From Selenia dentaria (taxonomy: Eukaryota > Arthropoda > Insecta > Lepidoptera > Geometridae): a stretch of 64,000 nucleotides of DNA. How positions within the stretch are numbered: the stretch's first letter is position 1; each line of letters begins with the position of its first letter. A program made the translations under genes and the position numbers. Where the stretch lies: assembly GCA_917880725.1 (NCBI GenBank), contig OU862875.1, positions 31,383,374 to 31,447,373 of the forward strand, read 5' to 3'. This document shows, one piece after another, positions 55,925 to 64,000 of this stretch. A model generated the notes under the pieces. That model did not search any database and had not been told where the DNA came from. It worked only from the letters and a program-made list of their open reading frames with translations.

Positions 55925-56488
55925 TCACCGTGTCGGTGGATGACCTACGCTGCGCTTGCCGGTCCGTGGTCTCCATTCCAGAACCTTCCGGCCCCATCTG
56001 CCATCTGTTCTGCGTGCTATGTGCCATGCCCACTGCCACTTTAACTGGCTAATCTTCTGGGCTATGTCGGTGACTTTCGTTCTTCTACGGATCTCCTCAT
56101 TTCTGATTCGATCACGTAGAGAAATCCCGAGCATAGCCCTCTCCATAGCTCGTTGTGCGAATTTGAGCTTATCTATGAGGCCGATAGTAAGAGACCACGT
56201 TTAAGTGCCATAAGTCATCACTGGTAACACACATTGGTCGAAGACTCTTGTCTTGAGGCATTGAGGTATTTTAGACGAATTTATAAATATATATTTTTCT
56301 TTCTCGAAGTTGGACCTGCCTAGCTGAACTATCTGTGCCAGGTAGATGTATTCGTTAACAACTTCGAGAACTGAGTTCCCAACTGATATTGGGGTAGGCA
56401 CAACATGGGCATTAGACATAATTTTCGTCTTGTCCATGTTCATCTTAAGGCCTACCCGTTGAGACACTCGATGGAGGCCTTCGAGCAT
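55925..56488 (-). pseudogene. RTE reverse transcriptase C-terminal part (copy 3)
   Basis: Blocks 56488-56201 (GLKMNMDKTKIMSNAHVVPT, CVLPVMTYGT then stop) and 56146-55925 (RRRTKVTDIAQKISQLKWQW, RTGKRSVG). Collinear with copies 1 and 2. Confidence 0.85.
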
Positions 56489-56491
56489 TGT

Positions 56492-57492
56492 CGCGTCAGG
56501 CGCGAATCTCTAGGTGAGCTAACTGCATTATAAGTTTTTAGAATGGCAACACTAAATAGAAGATAAAATATTGCTGTTTAGTCTATGACTTAAAGTTGGA
56601 GGGAAAAGGCAATCCAAGTCACAGATTAGGAAGTACATGTATAAATAGTTGAATTGTAAAAAGTGAGCAGAGTTAATCGTCAGTGAAATTATCCAGCCGT
56701 TTCAACTACAGGATCTTCTTCCTCCCAAGCTGAGTATAACTGACTGTCCATTACGGTTGAGAGGGTCCTGTGCGTTAAGACGCCTATGGCCTTTTCAGTG
56801 TATCATATTCGAACATTGTTCTATAGTTATCATTCAACCCTTCGGGGCGCCGCGCCGCCGGCTTGGATGTATGCCCTGGGATCCATCTCAAGCGGTGCCC
56901 TGATTGTATACCTACAGTGCGGTCATCGGTAACTCAGGTTCATATCTCGTGGTCCAATTCGGGAGGCGAGATCTGGATTATTTTATTATACTTAACGTTA
57001 AGTTATTACGTGCGCACGTGTTTGATGAGCGAGTGACATATCAGAGACGTCTGAGTAATTCCTCGCACCCTTATGAGAGTTAGATTTACTCTCTAGATAC
57101 TGTGGGTGTGTCGTAACATTGTGACTCTGTGATTGATCGTTGCTGACTGTAACCAGCTACATTATGTTTTGCGGTTATCCAAAAAGTATTGCACCGAGGA
57201 GCGCCACGGGCCTACCGTGACTCTCCGTGGCTAGATGGATAATCTGGGTTACTCATCTTGCCATAATCTATGCAGAAGGTGGAAGGAGACAGCCGGCAAC
57301 AACACGACTCACATACTCAACGCGAAGCACAACTGTGGAGCTAGCAGCCTACAGGAAGACGAATCCAGGTATGTGATTACATTGTTGGTAACATCGCGAG
57401 CAAAGGACACCAAATTCCCTAATACCACATACATCATATATTATCTGTCTTAACGATAAGACGAGGAGAAAAAAGTTAACCATTTCGCGATA
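56492..57492. mobile_element. Unclassified 1-kb insertion nested in RTE copy 3
   Basis: AGCATTGT occurs on both sides (56484-56491 and 57493-57500) and the RTE reading frame resumes exactly there, so this is an insertion with an 8-bp duplication. Ends read CGCGTCAGG and TTTCGCGATA; no good terminal inverted repeat. An alternative reading is a 5-bp duplication AGCAT with an element starting TGTCGCG, as for an LTR. Inside are a TATAAATA at 56640 and moderately GC-rich sequence but no recognisable coding region. Confidence 0.7.
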
Positions 57493-57500
57493 AGCATTGT

Positions 57501-58385
57501 ACTGAGGTCTTCCATGGATTCTGCCATGACTACGATATCGTCGGCAAATTGAAGGTGAGTGATGTAGGTACTCGCCGTTGATATTGATGCCAAGTCCTTG
57601 CCATTCCAAGAGCTTGAAGGCGTCTTCCAATGCAGCGGTGAACAGTTTCGGAGATATAAAGTCTCCCTGCCCCACGCCTCTTTGCAATGGAATGGCCTTC
57701 GAACTCTGCTCCTGTACTCGGACTGACATGTTAGCGTTTTTGTACAAACACTTTAGCATTTCAACACTTCGATATACCGAAAGTCAATACGGCATCGCTG
57801 GAGAGACTCAAGCACTGCCCACGTCTCGATCGAATCAAAGGCCTTCTCATAGTCCACAAACGCTAAACATAGAGGCAAGTTATACTCTTCGGTCTTCTGT
57901 ATAACTTGCCGTAGCGTGTGGATGTGGTCTATGGTAATTTAGCCTTTTCGGAAACCGGCTTGTTCCGGAGGCTGGAATTCATCAAACCTGCGACTTAGAC
58001 GGTTCGTAATGACCTTCGAAAACAGCTTATAAACATGGCTAAAAAGCGTGATGGGTCTGTAATTCTTAAGTAAAGTGTTGTCACCTATCTTGAAGAACAG
58101 CACCACCACGCTTTTGTTTCATGATTCTGGCGTTGAACCTTCGAGTAAGACGGTATTAAAGAGCTTCTGAAGGACTTTAAGTACCGGTGTTCCACCCGCT
58201 TTCAGAAGCTCCGATGTGATACCGTCGTCACCCGGTGCCTTGTTGTTTTTAAGCTGTTTCAGGTTGAGGGTATCGTTGGAGAGTTTCTGTGGCCTATCTG
58301 GACGGTGAAGTTTAAAGTACTTGGAACCCACTGTATGGGCAGTTTCTACTGACCTGTTAGTGATCTCGTCCACTGAAGCGATGTT
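57501..58385 (-). pseudogene. RTE reverse transcriptase (copy 3)
   Basis: Contains LKQLKNNKAPGDDGITSELL, NKSVVVLFFKIGD, KNYRPIT, AFVDYEKAFDSIETW, RGVGQGDFISPKLFTAALED and the intact active-site box FADD near 57540. Stops and frameshifts break it in several places (for example an in-frame TGA near 58110). It is interrupted at MAESMEDLSTML by the nested insertion; the rest continues at 56491. Confidence 0.85.
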
Positions 58386-58389
58386 TTCA

Positions 58390-59252
58390 AGGCAAGCAAT
58401 TGGACAGCTCACGTTGAAAGCTCTCGGGGTTTTGAATATAGGCACGAGTAGGTCGGAGCGTAGACTTCAACAGACGAGACCTCTCAAGTTTGACATTAAT
58501 ATTCAATGTGCCTCTCACCATTCGGTGATCACTACCGGTTTTCACCCTGTGGACCACGGAGACATCAGTGAATATTTGTCTCTTGGTGGTCATAATGAAG
58601 TCAATCTCATTTCTCGTGGAACCATCGGGACTTAGCCAGGTCCATTTCCTATCCTCCTATCCTATTCCTATATCCTAGGTGGCTTCTGAAAGAAATAGTT
58701 CATCATAAAGAGTCCCTCTTTCTCCAGAAAGTCGGCCAACCTCTGTCCCTTACGGTTCCGTTGCCCAAATTGCCCCACTTTCAACTCATCCTCGCTTCTC
58801 TTACCCAACTTCGCATTGAAGGCCCCCATAACAACTAGAAAGTGCGTTTCAGAGGTATGTATGACCCGACTAATGTCCTCATACATATCCTCCACCTCAT
58901 CATCCGGGTGCGACTTAGTCGGTGCATATACCTGAATGACCTTCAGCGAATATCGTTTGGATACTCTGAGTATTAGGTATACGACCCTATTGGAAACGCT
59001 ATCGATCGTAACTACTCGTATGTTGTTAGTAACGGACTTGTGGACGAGAAACCCGACACCACCTTGGGACTGTTGGTCGCCCTCCCGGTAGTAGAGCAGG
59101 TTACCTGATTTTAGGGTTATCGTGTCCTCACCCGCTTTTCGGACTTCTGATAACCCCACGATGTCCCAGTGTAACCTACTCATTTCTTCTTCCAGCTCAT
59201 AGATCTTCTCGTCTGTCCTCATCGTGCGTATGTTGATTGTTACCAGGGCCAT
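58390..59252 (-). pseudogene. RTE apurinic-like endonuclease domain (copy 3)
   Basis: Begins MALVTINIRTMRTDEKIYEL. Endonuclease motifs: WDIVGLSEVRKAG (catalytic Glu), VIQVYAPTKSHPDD, and TGSDHRMVRG (SDH). The expected GDFNAKLG motif reads GAFNAKLG, so a catalytic Asp is replaced by Ala. A frame change occurs near 58668 where QKPPR meets KWTWLSPDG. Confidence 0.85.
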
Positions 59253-59516
59253 TCGTCGTCGTTGGGGGCGGTAGCCGGGCGTCTGCCGGGGATTCTTAGC
59301 ACCCCTGCTCCACCGTTACAGTGGCCGCTACCGTAGCCAGGAATAGCGGGGCTGCCGGGGACTGGGGGCTGGTTCCATTTGTGTCAATCATTGGGGGGGT
59401 TTTGCCAATACTCGCCACGCTTGGCAGGCGGGTTTGCGAACACAATTTTGAGGGTTTTGACGGGTAGAGTTGGGGAAGTACTATTCGAGGCCGGTACTCC
59501 ACAGCAACCTACTATT

Positions 59517-60669
59517 ATGTATAGGTTAATGGAGTTATGGAATGGAATTATTATTATTAATTAAATATCACAATCAACTAACTTGTACTAGTTTACGATA
59601 CATTTGCCTTTTGGAATTTACACATTTCTGCAAATTTTCTCTATTCTCTATATCTCTCTATATTTCTACCTCTATTATAATAGTATATATTATGTAAAGA
59701 ATATCGATGTATATAAGAGTATTTGATTCAGTTTGTGGTTGAGAAGTGAATAGGTACTTGGTTTGGTTAGCCGAATCATTTAATTTTATGTATAGCACCG
59801 TTATTTACTCCTTACGTAATTATATGTAGATAGAGAGTAACCGTTTAAAGTTAAACAGAATTTCTTGAGTTCGTTAGTATATTTCGGTTTGGCATATTTA
59901 GTAGTAAAATATAATAATAATAAATTCACATTATAAAAATCTCAACCATAGGTACTTGATTCTTATATTATACGGCAACACTGAATGGCGTTTAGGTCCA
60001 TGTTATTTTATGTTGAAATACCGAAATTATATGGTATTTACTGATGGTATGTGATGTCAGTGTATTTCTTATTTCTTGTAGTATTAGTTTTACACATTTT
60101 CACTTTGCAAACAGGCATTTTACTTTGGATTACGACCAAAATTACAAAAAACACTCGGTACGTTAGCACCACGCTGCTTGAGATGTGACTGGCTCGAGTG
60201 TGCTCGAATACGCCGAATTTCGCGTAGTATTTGTTGCCGCATTTTGCAAGTACGCCGGCGGTATCTAGTGAAAGCGCGCGCGCGGAGACTAATCATTAAT
60301 CTAAGTACGTAACATACGATCTGACGTTCACACGTCAGATATTACGTTATGTAGTACGCACAGGGGGCGTTCCGTACCTCAGAGCGCGGTTGTTTAGTTG
60401 TTTTCTAACTCGCTCTGAGGAGTTACGGAACGGCACGTTTGTCTTCTAACTTTAAAGTTCAAACAGACTGACAAATTCGACATTGACAGATCACTTGATA
60501 CTTATCTAATTTTCTTTAAGAAGAGAGAAGAAGAAGAAGAAATTTGTTCTAGTCTGATAGGTCAAAGTTATGTCAGATGTGGGTTGCAACCTTTTACCGA
60601 TCGATTTTGATGGTTAAAAAGTTGCGACGCTCCGAGGTTCGGAACTCTCGAGTTAGAACAACCGAGCGC
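59517..60669. other. Non-coding stretch between RTE copy 3 and the next LINE
   Basis: AT-rich to 60170, then a CpG-richer patch (60180-60440) with the inverted repeat at 60367. No gene recognised. Confidence 0.45.
60367..60434. repeat. Inverted repeat in a GC-rich intergenic patch
   Basis: GCGTTCCGTACCTCAGAGCG pairs with CGCTCTGAGGAGTTACGGAA (a 2-base bulge), spacer 24 nt. A shorter palindrome, CTGACGTTCACACGTCAG, lies at about 60321. Possibly a small DNA element. Confidence 0.6.
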
Positions 60670-60983
60670 TTTACCCTCATAGTCAAAGTCAAAATCATTT
60701 ATTCAATTTAGGCATCAAAGACGCACTTATGAACGTCAATTTTTCATTGTAATGTACTTTAAAGCCTACCGCCGCGTTCCAAAATACATAGAGCCAACCG
60801 AGAAGAAGCGGCAAGAAACTTGGGGCTATTCTTTTTATATAGATGTTTTTACAATGTTTTTACCTAGGTACTACAAATATTAGCTCCAGTGTGTTGCCAA
60901 CCAATAAAAGAGAACATAATAATGGTATCAGTAGGGAACGACACGCTACACTTTGACATCTTAGTACACGAGTAGTAAGATCC

Positions 60984-61740
60984 TTTTTTTTTTTTTTTTT
61001 TTTTTGTCCCGGGGAAATCCTTTATGGATACCACCCACCACGGGGAGGGAGGTGGTTATGTGGGAGTCCGTATACCCACCAAAACCCCGGGGTGTTCCGT
61101 CACTGCCGCCCTCGGCGGGAACGCGGGACAGATTTTTCACACGACCGCGAACCCGCCGTGGCTGTCCGTTGCCGGACCCTTCTCTTCGCGGCACGCCAGA
61201 ACACATGGCGCGCCGCAACTGCCTCGGAGACCAAACTCGCCAACAATGGGCGCCAGACTTCCCCGTGTCTGGTCGCCCGTGGTCTCCCTGCGGTGGGTCG
61301 GATACGTAGCCCCACCGCCTGCTACGTCAGCCACAAGGGATAGCCCCCCCGCGACCCCACCTCCTCGAGTCTGCGCCGAGCGCCCGGACCCCACCTCCTC
61401 GAGCCTGCACCAAAGTGCCCGGGCCCCCCTCCTCGAGCCTGCGCCAAAGCGCCCGGGCCCCACCTCCTCAAGCCTGCGCCAAAGCGCCCGGGCCCCACCT
61501 CCTCGAGCCTGCGCCAAAGCGCCCGGGCCCCACCTCCTCGAGTCTGCGCCAAAGCGCCCGGACCCCGCCACTCCTATGTGGACTTGGCGGCCAAAGCCCA
61601 TAGGAGCGGCCCGCCTGAGCCGGCCAGCGCACCCCAACGCCGGCGCGGCCCCTGGGTTCCTCTTAGCTTCACCGTGGTGTACCTAGCCACGGTTACTAAG
61701 CCCCCCCGCCACGTCAATGCGAGAACCCTTCGGGGGGGGG
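60984..61740 (-). mobile_element. GC-rich non-autonomous retroposon with VNTR and poly-A tail
   Basis: Perfect 13-bp duplication AGTAGTAAGATCC flanks it (60971-60983 and 61741-61753). In minus orientation it starts with a C9 run, passes through a 35-bp tandem array, and ends CCCCGGGAC then A22. Very GC-rich in an AT-rich neighbourhood. Long open frames on both strands reflect base composition, not coding. The layout (GC run, VNTR, unique 3' part, poly-A, long duplication) resembles composite retroposons such as primate SVA; relationship to any LINE is not clear. Confidence 0.85.
61361..61568. repeat. 35-bp VNTR inside the GC-rich retroposon
   Basis: Six copies of a 35-bp unit, starting CTCCTCGAGCCTGCGCCAAA, with a few substitutions. 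Confidence 0.88.
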
Positions 61741-61753
61741 AGTAGTAAGATCC

Positions 61754-62255
61754 TGGAGTGATCAGTCCCAAGCTGTTTTATCCTCCAAGTAATCCGAAAT
61801 TGTGTTTTTTTAGTTTTAATAGTAATTTTAAACTTATTAATAGGCAAATCTCGGATAACATTGGGAACTTTATTATAGAATCGTATACATTGTCCCATAA
61901 AAGAATGACTTATTCTGTGGAGACGCGTTACATGTACGGATAGCTTGTGCTTATTTCGCGTGTTGATGGAATGAGCATCACTCCTTTTATCAAAACTGCT
62001 AATGTTTTTCCTTACATACATTAGATTTTCATAGATAAACTGAGAGACAACAGTTAGAATGTTTATGTCTTTAAATTTCTGTCTAAGGGAAACTCTGGGA
62101 GCCAAACTGTAGATCGCTCGTATAGCCCTTTTTTGCAGTATAAAAATAGAATTAATATCTGCAGAACATCCCCAGAGCAGTATGCCATAAGTCATAACGC
62201 TATGGAAATAACTAAAATAAACTATTCTTGCTATGTCTACATCAGTTAATAGTCT
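61754..62255 (-). pseudogene. LINE reverse transcriptase C-terminal fragment
   Basis: Open from YGILLWGCSADINSIF to the 3'UTR. The motif set (QKRAIRAIYSL, YENLMYVRKN, NTRNK, FYNKVPN) is that of arthropod Jockey/CR1-like polymerases. Only the last ~165 codons remain. Confidence 0.82.
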
Positions 62256-62574
62256 AATTTTTTACCCCTGAAACCTGAGGTTCGGAACGGCGAATTAGTG
62301 CGAAAAGTTGCTTTCCGAGTTCTGGAGTCTCACCGAGGTTCTGAACGCGGCCCAGTAGTAATCACATCTGTGCCGTGGTCCGTTTGCGATAATTTTGCTC
62401 ACAGTGCTATCGTCTACCAAAGCTGGTCCGAGACAAATATCGCGATTTTGACAGCTCGTGGCACTGTAAGCGTGTTGTTAATTCGGACCAGAGTTGTGGC
62501 AATAACGAACCATTTGCGTGCGAAAAACAAATTCATAAAAATATCGTGCATAGTGTGAAGGTTAACTATGTAGT

Positions 62575-64000
62575 GTGTGGATTTACAAACAACATAAATA
62601 TAAAATACTGCCAGAAGTAAATAACTTGAGCTTAAGAAACATATTTGAATGTTGTGCGATCGAATTGGTTGAGCATAAAATCATTATAGTTTGCGTATAC
62701 AGATCTCCAAGAAATAAAGAATCCATAAGAGAACAGTTTTTTAAGAAGCTTGAGGAGGTTTTGGATAATATTTGTTACCGTAATAAAAAGGTTGTTGTTT
62801 GTGGCGATTTCAACATAAACATACTGAAAAAAGAGCCAGCTACTAGACGGTTAGAAGGAATAGTATCGAATTTCAATCTTAAACTTAGCGTAAATCAACC
62901 CACTAGACTTAGCAGTAAGACATGTCTAGATAATATTGCCCATAACATGAGAGGCTGTAAAACAATGGTTATGTAATATGCGTTGTCAGATCACACTGCT
63001 CAAGTTTTAAAATGCCCAGTAAAGAAGAGTTATTTTATCTCACATTTCTTTAAATGGAAACGAGATTATAACAACGACAACGTCAAAAAGTTTGTTGAAT
63101 GCCTCAGCAGTCTGTCTTTTTGCGACATATATAATGCTGAAGATTTTGAAATAGCATATAATGAATTCATGGACATTTATTTGCTGTTCTATAGATTATA
63201 TTTTCCAGCAGTAAAGGTGAAAATTCCCCTGAATAAACGTCCTAAATAGTTAAGCAAAGGCATAAAAAACGAAAACGTTGCTTGCTTTGGAAATATAGAC
63301 ATTCCTCATCTTACACTGATAAAGCTAATTTCAAGCAATACTCTGCTAGACTTAAACGAGTTATCAAACAGACACAAAAAGCGCAAAATAATTATTATAT
63401 ACAACAGTCAAGTAATAAATCTAAAGCTGTGTGGGATGTAATAAATAAAAACAAATAAGAGATTAGTAATATTAGTGTGAATGGGACAATGGTATCTGAT
63501 CCACAACAAATAGCCGAATGTTTCAATGACTTTTTCATAGAAGATATAAAAAATATATCAAAAAGTAATAGTACTACAACGGGAACATTAAAGCATGCTA
63601 AAATGAATTCGTGTTTTATGGAACCGACAAATGAGAATGAAATTGAAAATATTATACTGTCTCTCAAAAACACGAACAGTACTGGTTATGATGGTATCTG
63701 CACTAAAATAATAAAGCTAACTGTCAAACTAGTATCGCCTGTTCTTAGTCACATCATCAACGGCTGTATTGAAAACGGAATATTTCCCGACAAGCTCAAG
63801 ACTTCCGTCGTAATACCTCTTTTTAAAAAACAAGATAAAACGGATATGAAATTTTACAGACCAATAGCGTTATTACCAGTATGTTCTAAAGTTTATGAAA
63901 GGGTTATTCATAGGCGTCTTAGCAATTATTTTGAAAGCAACAACATTTTTGCACCAGAGCAGGTTGGCTTTCGAAAAGACAAGTCAATAAATATGGCTCT
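62575..64000 (+). pseudogene. Jockey/CR1-like LINE: endonuclease and start of reverse transcriptase, runs off right edge
   Basis: Endonuclease motifs IIIVCVYRSP, VVVCGDFNIN and SVNQPTRLSS lie in 62575-62976. After a stop near 62974 the same protein continues (ALSDHTAQVLKC, 62983-63249). The RT begins about 63480 (GTMVSDPQQIAECFNDFF), with STGYDGICTKI, KTSVVIPLFKK, KFYRPIALLPVCSKVYERVI and APEQVGFRK up to the window edge. Several stops show that it is inactive. The N-terminus of the endonuclease is missing. Family-level placement only. Confidence 0.85.

Larger units (their letters stand above)
55808..59505 (-). mobile_element. RTE-type LINE copy 3, near full-length, with nested 1-kb insertion
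   Basis: Flanked by a perfect 11-bp direct repeat, AACCTACTATT, at 55797-55807 and 59506-59516. On the minus strand it has, in order, a GC-rich 5' leader (59505-59253), an endonuclease domain, a reverse transcriptase and a C-terminal tail, and ends in GATGATGATGG. About 0.5 kb between the endonuclease and RT is missing compared with copy 2 (junction near 58260). A 1001-bp foreign segment interrupts it at 56492-57492. Confidence 0.9.
60677..62260 (-). mobile_element. 5'-truncated Jockey/CR1-like LINE, minus strand
   Basis: Bracketed by TTTACCC at 60670-60676 and 62261-62267, a probable target duplication. Reading minus: the RT C-terminus (about 62255-61754) with VDIARIVYFSYFHSVMTYGI, NTRNKHKLSV and SFMGQCIRFYNKVPNVIRDL; then a 3'UTR ending AATGATTTTGACTTTGACTA. 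A GC-rich retroposon is nested in the 3'UTR at 60984-61740. Confidence 0.82.

Noticed and set aside
61024..61686. 220-codon open frame on plus (and 166 codons on minus)
   Set aside because: Lies in the GC-rich retroposon and its 35-bp VNTR; open frames occur in several frames on both strands because of composition. No domain.
60634..62288. GAGGTTCGGAAC at both ends as target duplication of the minus LINE
   Set aside because: TTTACCC directly abutting the LINE ends is a better fit; the 12-mer lies further out and may be a pre-existing repeat.

Overview
Eukaryotic (insect) genomic window, almost certainly from a moth or butterfly. It is AT-rich, its genes have long introns, and it is crowded with repeats typical of Lepidoptera: RTE-type LINEs ending in (ATG/ATC)n, Helitron-like repeats with (GAT)n tracts, tRNA- and 5S-derived SINEs and many MITEs. 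No prokaryotic features, rRNA genes, CRISPR arrays or intact tRNA genes were seen. Species cannot be assigned.

Two conserved host genes can be reconstructed exon by exon from reading-frame phase, GT-AG boundaries and recalled family sequence. (1) On the minus strand, 37517 down to 3201 and continuing off the left edge, is the 5' part of an ACAP/centaurin-beta gene (Drosophila CenB1A type): seven coding exons give 307 residues covering the BAR domain and the start of the PH domain. (2) On the plus strand, 46209-52480, is a complete TMEM19 (DUF92) gene: five exons, 341 residues.

The rest is mainly mobile DNA. Left part (ACAP introns): Helitron-like pairs, a 5S-rRNA-derived SINE (9130-9325), tRNA SINEs, a MITE with an internal 117-bp tandem array (18503-18922), a foldback element with ~450-bp arms and a MITE nested in one arm (19156-20220), an RTE fragment (21381-21880), a mosaic Ty3/gypsy LTR element between AT microsatellites (23694-27484), two MITEs back to back at a TTAA (28268-28847), and an RTE LINE (31565-34930) split by an IS630-Tc1-mariner element with an unusually long second-D to E spacing (32812-34262).

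Between the two genes lie a ~1.9-kb inverted-repeat element near the ACAP start codon, a broken P-element-like gene with a THAP domain (41186-44779) and a Harbinger-type element carrying only a MADF gene (45171-45701). Right part: TMEM19 with repeat-filled introns, tRNA-SINEs, an RTE LINE with an 11-bp target duplication and a nested 1-kb insertion (55808-59505), a 5'-truncated LINE carrying a very GC-rich poly-A retroposon with its own VNTR (60677-62260), and another LINE running off the right edge (62575-64000).

Nesting order and target duplications give a readable relative chronology. Several transposase genes are broken by one-base indels, two of them in A/T homopolymers; these could be decay or base-calling errors.
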